Notes: generated from the letters alone by a model not told the origin. Shown: positions 11,742 to 25,000, counted from the first letter of the stretch. The stretch: 64,000 bases of DNA from Lepas anatifera (GCA_034440635.1 JAOTON010001929.1:1563001-1627000); one strand, 5' to 3'. Program-made: numbers and translations.

Positions 11742-11937
11742 AGGGGGATGAGGTGGCTTAGTGGATAGCACCCTTGTCTTCTATGCCACTGGTCCCGGGT
11801 TCAAGTCCCGGCGGAGCCTCTGAATAAGTCGATCTGATCCCCAAAATCCCTTCCAACAGGATGAGAATTGGCGACGCCGTGTGACCCTGGCAGTTGGTGC
11901 GTCGTTAAACACCAACAATTATTATTAGGTTCGAGCG
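11742..11937 (+). mobile_element. tRNA-derived SINE with 11-bp target duplication
   Basis: The head has an A box (GGTGGCTTAGTGGATAGC) and a B box (GGGTTCAAGTCCCGG). The body has AATAAGTCGATCTGATCCCC and GTTGGTGCGTCGTTAAACACC, and the tail is (ATT)n. It is flanked by the exact 11-bp duplication GGTTCGAGCGT (11731-11741 and 11938-11948). Related copies: 15553, 35485 (minus) and 54278 (minus). Moved by a partner LINE (family knowledge). Confidence 0.92.
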
Positions 11938-11948
11938 TCTTAAAATTG

Positions 11949-13588
11949 ACTTTTAAAGGGACGACATGCAGAGTCACTCTGTATTCCGGTGCATTGCACT
12001 GTTTTCCGTCCAAATTTTCCGGCCACGAACCTTCTTTCCACAATTTTCTGCCTATTTGTATACATTGGCAGAGCGGTGCCTTTCTGAAACAATTAATTTC
12101 GTTACCTTTCATCTGACTTCCCAGACACCCGCCCCCTAACAAAATGGTGGGCACCTCTCCTGGTGCACAAAAACCACCCCTCCCACTAGGTGGCATGTCC
12201 CCGCCCTCCCCTTGGCGAACGGGTGGGATCCTGATCTCGATACTCGATACTCGATCAGTGTCATAAGCGGACTGGGAGACCTCGTGTCTGGAATTCTGTT
12301 CCATGGTTCCATGGTCGTAGACTATGTTGGGTTGAGTAGGTGTCACCTGGGCAACATGGCGTAAGAAAAGACAATGCAACCCAGGAGGTGCGAATAGTCC
12401 CGACCTAGCTCTGAAGTCCCCACGCTTCCTTGCTACAGGGGCAGGGGCGGGGAGGAGCGTTACCCTCAGTACCGGAGCAACCGTCTACGGGCGCTATACG
12501 AAAAAAACATATGAAAGGTGGGAGTTCCGAAAATCCTGAGAGGCGAGTATTGATAAAAATGCCTGAACGGCACAGTGTTCACATTTTTTCAGGGCGTCCA
12601 GGGTGCTTTCGGCGCTCGAATTGGGTGCCCACGACCACAGGGGTTCCTCGAACCTAAGGGTGAGGTCAGGGCGTCCTTCACCCACCCTTGAATCCATCCC
12701 TGGGCAAAAATTTGGACAGACCGACCCCGAGAATAAGCATTTAATCAGGCTATTCAGGTGCGGTAGATGAGGTAGGGTTGAGGCCCCCAAGCTCCCCCCT
12801 CCCCCGAAATGAAAATCTTGATCTGCCACTGGGTTTGATATGTCGATAAAATCTATCGGTTAAAGCCATCCATTAAGTCACATGATAGGCCCATCGAGAA
12901 CCACAATTTGTGGTAACACAATTTTTAACATCGGTTGCCTATTGTCAGGTATGGGCCCGTGACCCCTCCTCTAAAGGAGAAAAAAATGAAGTAGCAAAAA
13001 ATAGTTGTATTTGTTCATATACGACTTAAAATGACTTCTCCTCAAAATCACGGTATCGAAGGTTCTTTTTCAGGGCAAAAATTTAGAAGTTTCAGTCTGT
13101 GAGCCCTAAGAGCTCGTTTGGGATTATTCAAGCGGGTTTTCATACTTGGTTCAAAACTCCGTGAGGAACTATGGAAAATGGTATGATTAGGTCGGATGGT
13201 GACCTTGCCATGACCTTTGGTAGGGTAATTCTTGGTTTGATTTTCGAGAAGTGAAACAGCCTGCTCTTTGCGGTGGATGGAGAGGCCAAGATGTTGCAAT
13301 GTCAGCGGTAATTTTCTTGCATGTTGACCTGCTATGGAAATTTTATAAATAATTCAATTTGCCGTAACGAAAAGACTCTAGTGCTGCCTAAAAAGGACTC
13401 TTATTCAACAGTCAGACGCTAGAACCAAAAACTGTCACTAAGCTGTTGCCTTCAATATGCCATGACCTGAATAATTGTCTGAGCAAAAAAGTGGCTAGTA
13501 TAGTGTCCGAATAATTTTAACGGAATATAAACTACAGCCGTTTGAGTTTTTCGCTTCAGGAAAGGAGGCAGCCAAAATAGCATAGGTG
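11949..13588. other. Gene-free stretch
   Basis: The longest frame (192 codons, minus, 11801-12379) runs through the SINE and shows no domain, so it is rejected. The sequence around 12780-12835 (CCCCAAGCTCCCCCC...GATCTGCCACTGGG) looks like the right end of a hAT-like MITE whose left end I cannot place. Confidence 0.4.
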
Positions 13589-13745
13589 GATTCAAGGGGC
13601 AGGAAGGGGGCACTCGCCGCACAATCGACCTAGGCATGCCCTGAAATGGTCACGGCGCCCCCTGAAATTTCGATAGCGCCCCTCTGAAACATCGCGCTGC
13701 CCAGGATGCGAACATCAGTGCCCCCACGACAGGACTAACCGCCCA
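13589..13745. mobile_element. hAT-like MITE remnant (CATAGGCGGATCC family)
   Basis: Starts CATAGGTGGATTCAAGGGG and contains AATGGTCACGGCGCCCCCTG as in the complete copies. The right end is lost, replaced by or merged into the minisatellite that follows. Confidence 0.6.
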
Positions 13746-13752
13746 CCGTATA

Positions 13753-14181
13753 TGTCCTGTCACATTACCCCCAGCTGTCCTGTCACATTACCCGCAGCTG
13801 TCCTGTCACATTACCCCCAGCCGTCCTGTCACACTACCCCCAGCTGTCCTGTCACATTTCCCCCAACTGTCCTGTCACATTTCCCCCAACTGTCCTGTCA
13901 CATTTCCCCCAACTGTCCTGTCACATTTCCCCCAACTGTCCTGTCACATTTTGTGGTTGTACATTGCCCCAACTGTCCTGTCACATTTCCCCAACTGTCC
14001 TGTCACATTCCCCCAACTGTCCTGTCACATTTCCCCCAACTGTCCTGTCACATTTTCCCAGTGGTCCTGTCACATTGCCCCCAGCTGTCCTGTCCAATTA
14101 CCCCCAGCTGTCCTGTCACATTGCCCCCAGCTGTCTTGTCACATTGTCCCCAGCTGTCCTGTCACATTTCCCAGCTGTCTG
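13753..14181 (+). repeat. 23-bp minisatellite (TGTCCTGTCACATTNCCCCC)
   Basis: About 18 tandem units of roughly 22-24 bp, TGTCCTGTCACATT then CCCC(C/A) and AGC or AAC. Two flavours are segregated: CCCAGC at both ends and CCCAAC in the middle. A stray unit occurs at about 14350-14375. Overlapping long frames here (up to 250 codons) only translate the repeat. Confidence 0.95.
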
Positions 14182-14928
14182 TATTTTGCTGTCCGTTTTT
14201 TCATCCGCTGTCTTCCCAGCTTCCTGTACATCAGTTTCTTCCGTCCATGCTGCTGTCCTTTTCCCAGTTTCTATTCCCGATCCTGCAACCGCTCTCCCGT
14301 GTTGCTGCCCCTCCTCGCGTCTTGTCATTGTCTTCCCATCCTTCAACGCCCCCAGCCGTCCTGTCACATCGCCCCCATCGGTGGCGTCACGCTGTCCCCC
14401 AGCTGTTCGGTGACCTCGTGACGGGCGGCAGCGCCGTGACCCTGTTCAGCCGACATCACGGCCGACATGAGCTCCTCGTCCGTTACCGGTCTCACTTTCG
14501 ATGAGGCTCCACCGCCCGGGCTCGCGCGGCCGGCTGTGTCTTCAGTCAGTGGCGAGACTCTGGAGTAGCGGCACGGCCTGCTTCTGACGCTGCCGGCTGG
14601 TGGCACCGTGCTGGAGGTGTGGATGCGAGGACGGCTGAAGGGTGGCCAGTGGCCGGTGGAGACGTCGCACTCCTGTCTGTGTTTGTACACGCTTCGATCG
14701 GCGCGAGTGTTGCAAGTGTTTGTGCTAGAAGTGTTTGTTGGCTTTTTAAGTATGGAGTGGTATTGATGCTGTAATGCCCTGAGCGGTCATTTTTGGTAGG
14801 AAGCTAGTGCTACCTCAGCGTCAAGGGTGCTGGCAGTTTAGGAGGTCAGACTGCGTGGTTCTGGTGAAGTGGTCGGGTCCTGGGGCTGCTGGTGAGTGTG
14901 TGGTACTCAGGAGCGGAACGTGAAGCTG
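14182..14928. promoter_or_regulatory. Upstream region of the protease gene
   Basis: Between the minisatellite and the signal-peptide exon. It is CpG-richer than most of the window around 14360-14700 and should hold the promoter and 5' UTR if exon 1 is right. No TATA box or start element stands out enough to mark. Inference from position only. Confidence 0.35.
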
Positions 14929-15006
14929 ATGATGCGGACTCGAGCTCTGATGATGATGCAGTGCTCTGCAGTATTGATGCTGATTGTCTGTGTTCACCAA
15001 GCGCAG
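14929..15006 (+). CDS. Serine protease exon 1: signal peptide
   Basis: Codes for 26 residues from ATG to a consensus donor (CAG|GTAAGC), ending in phase 0. The peptide starts MMRTRA, then has a hydrophobic core (AVLMLIVCV) followed by HQAQ, which is a textbook secretion signal; cleavage near the Ala-Gln is likely but inferred. Two adjacent ATGs (14929 and 14932) and three more Met codons lie in frame, so the exact start is uncertain; the first is used. It is linked to the downstream exons by phase (exon 2 is entered in phase 0), strand and a signal peptide being expected for this protease type. No similarity search was possible, so the link is an inference. A 23-bp minisatellite lies about 0.75 kb upstream. 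Confidence 0.6.
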
Positions 15007-15552
15007 GTAAGCCTTTGATGTAACCCGCACTTATTTTTAATGTTCAGCTTTAATGTGCGCTAGGTTAGCTGATGTCTAAACCAATCGATGACGTTTTACA
15101 TTTTCCTCTTCATGATGTGGGGTCACTTTGTGCATGCTGTGACTAAAAAATGCAAACGCATGAGAAAAGTGGTGTCCTACGAAAATGTCAAGCTTTGTCC
15201 GAAATCCTTATCAATTTCTCCTATGCATGACCTTTACCTGAATATGGTGAAGGATAAACCCTACCTTTAAGATGAAAGCATGGCTTCATTAAAAAGTTTT
15301 ATTTTTCTGATTTAATAAGGCAGTAATGCAACTTGCTTCCCCAATTAGCTTAAAATTACAGTTAAATCCTTGCAAGTGAGAATTTTTGCTGATTACTATG
15401 CAAATGCTTCACCTCAAATATTTCAGTCTCTCATTCGACTGATTTAAGTACTGAACAGGTTTCTGTGGAGCACGCTAGTTCAATATAACACGGCCATTAA
15501 ATATATTATATATTGTAGTCAGTAATCTGAAAGCATGCACTCACAAAATCAA

Positions 15553-15710
15553 GGGGCTGACCGGTGGACTGGATAGCGTTCCTGTCTACTTAGTCACCGG
15601 GTCTGGGTTCAAGTCCCGGCAGAGCCTGTGAATAAGTTGATCTGATCCCCAAATCCCTCCCAACAGGGTGAGAGTTGACGAGGTCGTGTAACCTTGACAA
15701 TTGTTGCGTC
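15553..15710 (+). mobile_element. tRNA-derived SINE
   Basis: Same family as 11742-11937: GACTGGATAGCG (A-box region), GGGTTCAAGTCCCGG (B box), AATAAGTTGATCTGATCCCC, and TGTAACCTTGACAATTGTTG near the end. No tail or duplication is clear. Confidence 0.82.
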
Positions 15711-16152
15711 GGCTTTTTATTGGCTAAATTAAATTATATTGAAGTTGGGTGTTAGGCACCATACGTCTACGCATTTATTATCATGGCTCCATTTATGTAA
15801 CAAAATCACGGTTTTAGCCACAGTCATACGACTGGTTATGGCAACTGTAAAAGCCAGCTGTACAGAATAAACAATCACAGCCTGCTTACGTAACAAGTCT
15901 GATAATCCTTCGATAAGTGTTTGAAGGTATTCTGCAATAGTGCTGAGGAGACTATTCATTTTTTAACATGTTTTCATACCCGACGGTATTGTTGTGCCAT
16001 AAAAGGTTGTAAATATCGGTAATTGTTACTGTAGAGTTCAGTGGAATATACTGAATTCTATTTTCGACTGTAAAATGATCCATGCTACCTCGATTCTACA
16101 CGCAAGCATATCCCAGTCCAAAGTTAACTGCATTCATAACTTGCTACATCGC

Positions 16153-16610
16153 TTAAAGGGAATGTGGCACCTTGGTCGAATCCTGGAATTTAGAGTAATT
16201 AGGGGAACTCTTAGCCGAAAATCATGGGAGCGTCCTTTATTTCTCTGTAAAATGTACAATAATTTACATATTCTGACTTTTAAAATGCTCCTCTAGGGAA
16301 ATAAATAAATACCTGCCTGTATATGATGTCATGATCTGGCAACCACTACCATGTTCAATAGGCTTCAAGGGCTTCGATTGGCTGATACTCGTCCTGACGT
16401 CAGCATATGTCGTCACACCAACAGCTGAAAGTCTGTGCCCTGCTGCTAAAGGGTACATGAAGGGTACGTTTCAGGTAGTTTTTAGCTTTTCTCTACGGAA
16501 ATTTTGAGTTCCAAGACATATTATATATAGAGTACCGGGTTTTCCGGCATGCTTCACAACTTGGCTATTTCAGTTAAACTCATGTTATAAAGGTGGCACG
16601 TTCCCTTTAA
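16153..16610. mobile_element. TTAA-flanked MITE, AGGGAATGTGGCACC family
   Basis: TTAA, then AGGGAATGTGGCACCTT at the left. At the right AAGGTGGCACGTTCCCT, then TTAA. TTAA duplications are the piggyBac-superfamily signature (family knowledge). 458 bp, non-coding. The interior matches the copy at 34153-34929 in reverse, including CCAATTGAAGCC-like and CGTCAGCATATGTCGTCACACCA segments. Confidence 0.82.
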
Positions 16611-19600
16611 ATAAAAAATCCCGCATGAATTCGGTAATTGCATAAGCCACAGTGTCTGCCCTCGTCACGCGACGTTGTTCCGATAGCGCTCTGAATTACA
16701 GGTAAGACAATATTGTCGTAGGTCGGGATCGTAAAACCGGCCTTAATACAACCTGTCTGGAGCTCCGGCGGAGTGCCCGCCGGCGGCATTGGAATACTCG
16801 CAGACTTTCTGTCTAGTCTTGTTGTGATATAAGGGTACCTAGATAACTTTTTAGGGGTTTCATAACAAATTAGTCACATTAGGTTCCGGCAGACTTAGAG
16901 AGGGCATTTCTAAAACTGAACCTTACACTCTATTTTATTGAGGGCGCAATTATAATTATCGGAGTACATATATACTGAGCAAAGCCCGAGGCTAAGCCAA
17001 CGCGTGTGATTTCCATGCCACTAAATAATAAGCAAGGGTTGAACGTGGCTAGCGAAATGGTAGGTATTAGTTCATATTTATGATGTACCTAATGCTTAGA
17101 TAACATCGTAACATTATACCTGATTTTGAGGATGCCGTAAGAGGCTCATGTTTTGGCAGAAAAGGACTTTGGGAATCTTATAAACTCAATATGAAAGCGT
17201 TATAAAAACGTGCAAGCCAGGGAGTCAAGCTCAACGCCGCGATGAAGAGTTAAGCTTATACTTGCAACTAGTTAATTAGGTTTTTGAAGCTTGCGAAGCC
17301 TCTTATCAGAATTATTGCGAATTGCAATGCCTTAGTTTTCGCCGTTTACGCTTATGTTCATTACAATTCAGTCTCGTCGGACTGCCCTTTAAAGAGAAGA
17401 CAAGCCTGGTCCCAAAGTCGTCCGTGTCCTGGAATTCACAACACCCCTAATTTGCGCCGTCTCGCCGTATCGACCGCAGTACAAATCCCGCGGCGGTCGG
17501 TGCTGCCGCTCGGCTCCAGTACAAACCATTTCCGGGCACGTGGGAAATTTGGTGGGCGTACCTCCACGTCTCACGCCAGTGGCGTGCTCAGCGGGGCAGC
17601 TGGTCGCAACCCTTTGAACAATTTTATTTCGGAAAGTATCTGAGTTCATGGTGATTTACTTTAGTTGCCGTTCCGTTTCACACCCACCTACCCCCCGTGG
17701 AGGTATTTCGAGCTCCGCCTCTGTCTCACACACTTCTGGATGTGCATGACAGAACCCTGCTTATGAAATCCGTGTTTCTCCAACTCTGCCATGGTCCGAT
17801 GAGCCTCCAAACCACTAAAATCCTCGAAATGAAACCTCTGTCAACATGACTATGAAACTACCAGTTGTACTAAAATGGTAAAAAACAGGTGCTCTGTAAG
17901 CAGTACGTCATTAAAATACACCGATAAACCTTTAAATGTGATTTGTTTGGGATTTAGTCAGCTCAGTAGGATTTTCTCACGACCCTCGTTGCCTGAGCTT
18001 CGCCATAAAATAGTTCCTTCATTTTGATTATCTCAAGTTTGTATTTTTCTCCTAGGGTCAAAAGCTTCGAAAATGTATTGAATGTGCTCAGTTTAGGATT
18101 GCGCGACATCAGCGAAATCCTCCAATCACAAAAACAGTGGCTACCAACATGTTTTCCACGTGCACTATTTTAGAAAGTGCAACTTAAATGATATGAAAAT
18201 TTCGCCTGGGCAAATTGCCTTAGAAGAGCTATGTGAACTGATTGTATCTTGCTGAGGAAGATTTTTATGCCACTTTCATCACTACAGTAATCACCCTGCA
18301 TGCTTGCAGCACTACAGGGATTATCCACACCAAATACGGATAATCCAATTCCACCAGAGATGGATGAAGATCATGAAAATTGGACAGGTAACAAAGCGAT
18401 AGGGCAGACACATATAAAAGAAAAAAAAACATACGGGAAGAGGATTTTTAAAGCGGCAATGCTAAAGAGTTCCGTTCACATCGCCCTGTTCATGCATACA
18501 TCGTCGCGAAGAGCAAACACATCCCTCATAAGAATGAGACGCGACATGCACGTATACCTAAACATTGCTGTCTATGATAATTACTATTTATCTTCAGCTT
18601 TACATTACATCTAAAGATGACTGAACAAAAATCGGGGACCCGATGTGCTACCCATTTATTTATCTCTCCTGTGTTGAAGCATTGCAAGTAGGTTTTAGTG
18701 GTGCGGACCAAACAGAAGATAGAAGGAAAGTTTTGTTTCTGTGGACATTCAAACACCCAAAACATAATCGTTTCCGTTGCCAGCTGATCAGTCTGCAAAC
18801 ACTAAAACCCTGCCTTGCGCACACATGTTTGAGAGCCTCTGGCAGTGACGTCATCACCGTAGTCTGCCGGTATCACGCACCGCAGCAGTTGGAAAATGAC
18901 CGGCCCCGAAAGTGGAAACCAGAGACGCCAAAATCTGCTGTCGTCCAGTTGTGCTGGCCTAAATAACCAGCCGCCTGAGCTGGGCTTGCCTGCCCGACGG
19001 ACTCAGGAAACCGTGAATACTCCAACCGTAATTCTACTTTGTATACGGTTCTGCAGCCACTGCAAAGAATGCAAAGTTTGGTCGTTCCGTTAATTTATGC
19101 ATGGCGACAGTACTGTTTGTTCCACAGTCTGATCAATTTAGGAGGCTGTCATTACAGGCGACACATGAATTGGAGTACCACATACCAAGACATCGGGCTC
19201 AAATATTCAAAACGTCCGTCGATGTCGGTTACTTGGAAGACGACACAAGACATACTTTTGTCGATACTTGCCATTGCTTTCGTTTGCCGGAAGAGTGCAG
19301 CACATTTGCATAACTCAGCTGAAATTGAAATTAGACAGCTGCCATGACGGCAGAAGACTGCATGGTCTAGGTGCGCCCTCATGCATTTTTAAACGCAATC
19401 TTGAACTAACGGCGATACCTAATTTAGCTGGCAACGACACTAACATATCCATCTGAGAGAAGGCGAGGGTGGGGTACAGATACGAGCATACTACGAACCA
19501 AGGAATAAATATTTATAAATACTAATTTATTTGATTCTAACTTAAACAAAAAGGAGTAGGTATACCATGAACAGGATTCACAAAAGCCCGATCTGGCAAA

Positions 19601-21558
19601 CATAGCTGGGGGACATCTTGGAAAACAGAATGTTGATTTTTTCCTCGGTTTCCATTTCATTTCAAACAGAGACTGTCATTATTCGAGGTCTGATGAATAA
19701 GTCTTTCAATACATAAATACAACATGGTAGCACATTCTTGTATCTAACCTACCCATTATATGCATTAGGAATACATATATTTTTTCTCGTTAGACCCCAC
19801 AAGTCATTCTCTTTTGAGGAAACCTATTATTATTTCGGGGTAAGAGTTGGTTTACGTTGAGGACAATACCGTCATTTTTCATACCCCTGATCGCAAAGTC
19901 AGAGCAACACGAAACTTCTGGCCATGCCTGAAAAGTTCACAAAGCGTACACCTGGGGAGTTGGCCGGTATACCAACGTTCTTACCCTCAGCTTACATCCG
20001 ATCTGGCAGGCATCATTTCGACAACGAGTGCATTTTGAAGTTTGGTTGAGATGTGTCAGCACTACACCCGCAACGTAACAGGTGACTGGAATCACGAAGC
20101 AAAAACAAGCTAAAAATTTCCCAGCTGTTGAACGTTCACCTTCGTGATCCACGTCGAGTACTCAAATCACCGTTACCACAGGCTAGAACAAGTTATCCAC
20201 CACTGATTTGAGGCCTTTTCATTTCAAAACCCGCGAATACTACGCCACCAGACAGCATTTCCTAACAGCTTGGTTCAGGAAAGGTGATCAGCCTTGACCT
20301 CGTCGCTTCAGTGCTACCGAATTCTGTTGGATGTCATGATCGAGGGAAAGTAGGTTCCGCCAGCGCAACCATGACTGGGACATTTTGAACTTGACTGCTT
20401 TTACGCAAGTTTTTTTGGCGATCACTCGGCTGAGTGATAGCATGATTTGGCAAGTTAGATCATGACCTAGATCCAGAAAGGTTGCTCGCATTCACTTTCA
20501 GTTTTCGTCGAGGAGAAGGTTATAGTGCGATGGTGTTTCACACCTAAGCGGACGAGAGCCGGTATATTTCTCATTGGATGAGGCGAAGTACGCAAATATC
20601 TCGCATTTTTTGCGGTTTTGATTCGTCTTCAGCTATATCTTGCTTGCTAGGCTCGTGGTATGTACTGCCTATACTGCACGTGCTTGGAGAGATGATTGAG
20701 CATGCAGCTCCACTTTTCCCGGATGGTTTGTGTTTTTCGTACCTTCTCATTTAGAGCATGTGCGTTTTTTCTTCAGTGATGGACTGCATGGGATATATGA
20801 GAACTCTAACTGAAATGCAACGAAAATTAACGAGTAAAGGAAGTTACATCACCATCATTTGCATGCTTTAAACCGAGCACAAACATACTCAGTGACAACT
20901 TTTCTCAGCCTTTTGTAACCTGTGTACGATAACTTTATTGTTGTCGACTCGCATGATACAATGGTGATTCTATAAAACGTCATTAGTGTTTTTAAGACAA
21001 ATACTGAAATATAATTAAGTCTACGTAGCAGTAGAAATCAGGGCAACTATAATTATGTGTTTGTTTTTTGTTTATGAGCACAGTCTACGCTTTTACCCAT
21101 ACGCCAAAGCTTGGTACGGTAACATAGTGCCAATGATATCGGATAACAATTTATGTTGTGTGTATTGATTGCAATTTCCCATTGATCGATGCTTGAATCA
21201 TGTTAGTAAGTTTTTCCCTTGGCTATCTGCATACAATTTAGCCTGGTTTTATTAGCATCCTAGCCAGCAAACAAAAATGTATATATTTTACCAAAACGTT
21301 GAACTTGCAAACATTTCTTTAGATGGAAGCAAAACACCGTACCTAAATCAGTCAATTGAATCCATCTCCACACATTATTGCACCTACCGTAACACCGAGT
21401 GTTGATGTTCTCAATCTTGTATTTTCTTGGAACACTCCAGTGCGTAATCACCAGGTTGTGCGCATTGTATTTGCACCGATACAGCCGTGACGTGACGTGA
21501 CCTTGACACGGACCTAACCGGACCTGACCCGTGACGTGACGTGACACTGACCTTTCAG

Positions 21559-21625
21559 GCGCAAATGGGCTGGGACACGCTCTTCGGAGACAGGCGCTAC
21601 GAACCCCCCGCCCGCTGCCAATGTG
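21559..21625 (+). CDS. Serine protease exon 2: N-terminal spacer
   Basis: Bounded by a pyrimidine-containing acceptor (CTGACCTTTCAG) and a strong donor (G|GTGAGT). Entered in phase 0 and left in phase 1, it gives AQMGWDTLFGDRRYEPPARC followed by QC and one base of the next codon. Two Cys near the end suit the short disulfide-bearing N-terminal segments of arthropod S1 proteases, but no complete clip domain is visible. Joining it directly to the exon at 30624 breaks the frame (stop after ten codons), so at least one exon must lie between; the candidate at 30009 has the right phases. Assignment to this gene rests on phase, strand and splice signals. Confidence 0.5.
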
Positions 21626-22437
21626 GTGAGTGTGACACCCGACCTGCTGACTTTTCACCCTTCTTAACCTTTCTTCCGTCATACACATCAAAGGCATGGT
21701 GTAACGATAAAAGAACCTCACATGACCCGGTGAATTTTTTTTTACTGATTCTCACGGTCAAATTCATGGTTTAGAGCATCTTAAGCTTGGTGTAGGCACC
21801 TCTCTCCGCACCCTCTATTTCATATTCATGCACTCATCTGTGTTCTGTGGCTTTCATCCTGTCTTTAAGACTTGTCAGTAATATCACACTGATGGTGTAC
21901 TATGATAGCTCTGTCCCCAGTTACGAATTAGTCCCATGTTCATACGACATCTAAGCGGCATAATCATAAGCCCCTCTGAAAGGACTGAAGGTCTAGCTAA
22001 CGTACAGTCTCCATGATTGTGTTCTTTTTTCGCTTTCCTAATGATCACTCCCACACGTTCAAATGGAGAGGCATCAGCTGATTTTTTTAGGGGGGGGCAG
22101 ACTGCAGCCTGGCAACAACAGAGAGAGTGGGAAATGAAGCCAAAACTGGAAAGCAGTGCAGGGAACGCTGCCGTGGCAGTCCAACTCTAGTGAATTGGCT
22201 AACCTTTGAGTATGTCAAGATTAATACTCAAGATTATACTACAAGGTCGATAAAGTCAATCAAAATCAGAAAAGGCGCCAATCTTCTCTCGAGTGCCGCA
22301 AGTTTGGGAGGTTTTCCCCTGGTTGATTGGCCAGATAGGGAGAAAAACTGCAACCCAGATAAGGAGAACCCCGTACAAACGTACATACCTACACTTGGGC
22401 GCACCCCTGTTCAAATGCCGCGGTTCAATTCTGCCTG

Positions 22438-22480
22438 GTTTTCAATTCTCTGGTTCAATTCAATTCAATTCTCGCAACTG
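22438..22480. repeat. Short AATTC-type simple repeat
   Basis: TTCAATTCAATTCAATTC and flanking degenerate units. Confidence 0.6.
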
Positions 22481-24293
22481 TGAAGTAACATTTTGAGCGT
22501 CCACAAAACCTGTGAAGAAAACTGTCGACTCAGCAAGCGCACCTCAAGGTGAAGAGCATACAGTTTTTAAATCTACAGCAAACAATTCCGAATGCAATCC
22601 CATCCTTGAGAGCCAAGTTCAGGCCAAACACTTATGTATGCGTGATTGGAGGTGCCCAATGAATCACTCACGCGATCTCGCAAACACACGATCCAGCCAA
22701 GAACATGACATGTAACAGTAAGTGCGTGTGAAACAGGCGTTTTGTAGCCGAGGCGATTAGGGCGGTGCGCGTGGCTGACCTCATTCCCGACCGTTTAGAA
22801 GTGCGTGCGTGTGCCAGCGCCAATTGTTGGACATGCCGGTCCGTGATTAGCCAGCAATTATCTCTGCAGGCCGCCGCAGTCGCCGTTGCAGTTCAGGTCA
22901 ATGGAGAGAAGTCAAAGTGTGCAGCCCAGAAACTGCCAAATAGCATTTACATATTTCCTCTGAAAACATCAAGGAGATAAGCGTGGCATGGAAACAGTCA
23001 AAGCCGGTGGAATTTACTCAGGTACTTTCTAAAACCTAATGTGCCCATGCTTACTTCGCTTAGCATGCACACACAAAGAACAGCTTTTCCATATAGTTGG
23101 TGACGAATACCCGGTCAAATCCCAACTTTTGGCGTGTGCAGCACCTGTAACTGGAAGCCCCGCAGGGCTCCGGGCTCCTATACCGAGTAAATTGCACACC
23201 GGCGCATCGTTAATGGTGCCTTTCCAGCTTTCTATGAAGAGGGTGCGACCGCAGTACTTCTGCAATAGCCTCGAACGCCTCGTGCAGCTTGCACTGGCAA
23301 GCTGTCAGCCACACCCCCCCGGGATTTTTGAAAATGATTGTTGGTGGCTACACTTGAAATAATGTTAACACATTGAAATAAGATAACATGGCATCTAGTG
23401 TTTTTAGCCTTCTAAGAGGCCTGTGCAAATTTAAAGTCTTAAGTAAAAAACACAAATGTTAGAGCATATTTTGCTTTACCTGCCATTTCATGATAGTGCC
23501 CGGGAACGTCTAAGAAGATATAAACCACACCCTGCGCCCAGGCTGGTGGCCCTGCCCCCCGGGCGGACGGAACACGTGTGTTAGTTTGTAGTGAATGTGT
23601 TATCCCAATTTTGATCTAGCACAAAAAACCTAAGTGTAAAAAAGTGATAGAGAGCTTTAGCCCCTCAAACGAGTAAACACAGCAAACGCAAAAATCAAAC
23701 AAAGCACAGCAATCATTGACAGAAACCAGATCCAAAGAACTTGATACGTTACCAAGAGTAAGTAAATATGAAAACCGAAATAAAATATCCCAACAAGTTT
23801 ATGTAAAATCTGGAACAAGTTGCAAAGGCTCACAAAACATTCCCAATGTTGTCAAAATAAAATATTTTGACTTGACATCAATTTTGGACTCTACCGTCAG
23901 GATTGATTGCCAGCACCCTGAATATTGTGTTATACGGGTATTTGTCAAGTATCTATACCTACGTCACACAAATATAAGTCCGAACGTTTCAAATTTAGGA
24001 ACTATGGCAACCGGTAGCCAGATTAACACCATAAGATCGTCTAGTGACACATATCTCAATGCATGGGTGGAAATCCGAGGGGGGTTTGGGGTTGGATCCC
24101 CCTGGATTTTGGGTCTCCCATAGGCTTTGTATAGCGCTTGAATTGCCGTGCCAGCGTAAATCCACTCAGGACACCCCCTCCTGGATCGAGAAGAGATCTC
24201 CAGCTATGGCTCTATGTGTCGCTAGACGACCTGTTAATCTGGTGTTAATCTGGCTGCCGGAAGAGGACCTTGGCGACTCGTCTCTACCGAGTG

Positions 24294-24584
24294 GCCGTCA
24301 CCGGATGTGATGTCACGCCTCGTAGCATATAACATGGGAAAAATCAAATAATTAAATATCCCAATTTTTGCATGAAGGGGACCAGAATCGAAGATGAAAT
24401 GCTTGTTTATTGCATTTGGGATAAACTTGATTACCATGCATTCTCGCAAATCCGTAAGCGGACAGTGCCATTAGCAGCAGTTTGACACACTGCCCAAATG
24501 TAAAGGAATTCCTCCACGCCCGTGTGACGTCACTCGGGCGTGGAGGGATCCCTCTTGAACGTACCTTTAAGTAAAGGTATCTTG
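24294..24584 (+). mobile_element. CRE-palindrome element, 5'-shortened copy
   Basis: Shares CACCGGATGTGATGTCAC, CTCGTAGCATATAACATGGG and the terminal AAAGGTATCTTG with the copies at 26496 and 34297. It contains the palindrome CCTCCACGCCCG, TGTGACGTCACT, CGGGCGTGGAGG (24511-24546). The left boundary and duplication are unclear. Confidence 0.75.
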
Positions 24585-24885
24585 GCCGCGCACGAGTATC
24601 ACTTCCGAGTTGAAGGGACAGGCGGGTGCCGGCCCTTACTGGTAATCAAAACATCTCAAAATTTCAATCACACCACCAAAAACCGAGAGGCCTGTCCCAC
24701 AGCGTAAGTCAAGTGTCATACATGGTCTAAAGTCAACGTTATTTCATGAAGTTGAGCATTCAACAGGCATAGCGATCGCTGAAGCCTAGGGAGACACAAC
24801 TTCTACGCCCTTGACAGGAGAATAGTCTTAGTCTTCTGTCAGCCTGGATCCACAGGGACCCAGCAGCACTCCTTACGGTTGCATA

Positions 24886-25000
24886 TCTCCAGGAGCGGTT
24901 CCAGGGGGGGGTCAGATCAGGCCATGGGCCTCCAAAGAAAAAGGAGGGGCCAAACCCTCTTTTGCCCCCTTTCTTCCAGGAAAGTTAGTGATTCATATTT
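24886..25000. mobile_element. Possible hAT-like MITE remnant
   Basis: CAGGAGCGGTTCCAGGGGGG resembles the left end of the CAGTGGCGGATCC type, followed by G-rich then C-rich sequence (GGGGCCAAACCC, TTTGCCCCCTTT). The right end is not found. Confidence 0.35.

Larger units (their letters stand above)
15007..21558 (+). other. Intron 1 of the protease gene
   Basis: Phase 0, GT...AG, about 6.55 kb. It holds a SINE (15553) and a TTAA-flanked MITE (16153); the rest shows no recognisable gene. Open frames at 17284-17649 on both strands lie in a local GC-rich patch and match nothing I know. Confidence 0.5.

Noticed and set aside
11801..12379. 192-codon minus-strand frame
   Set aside because: It overlaps a dated SINE insertion and has no recognisable domain or splice context.
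13752..14504. 250-codon open frame and overlapping 156/149-codon frames
   Set aside because: They translate a minisatellite in three frames at once, so the openness is a property of the repeat unit, not of selection on a protein.
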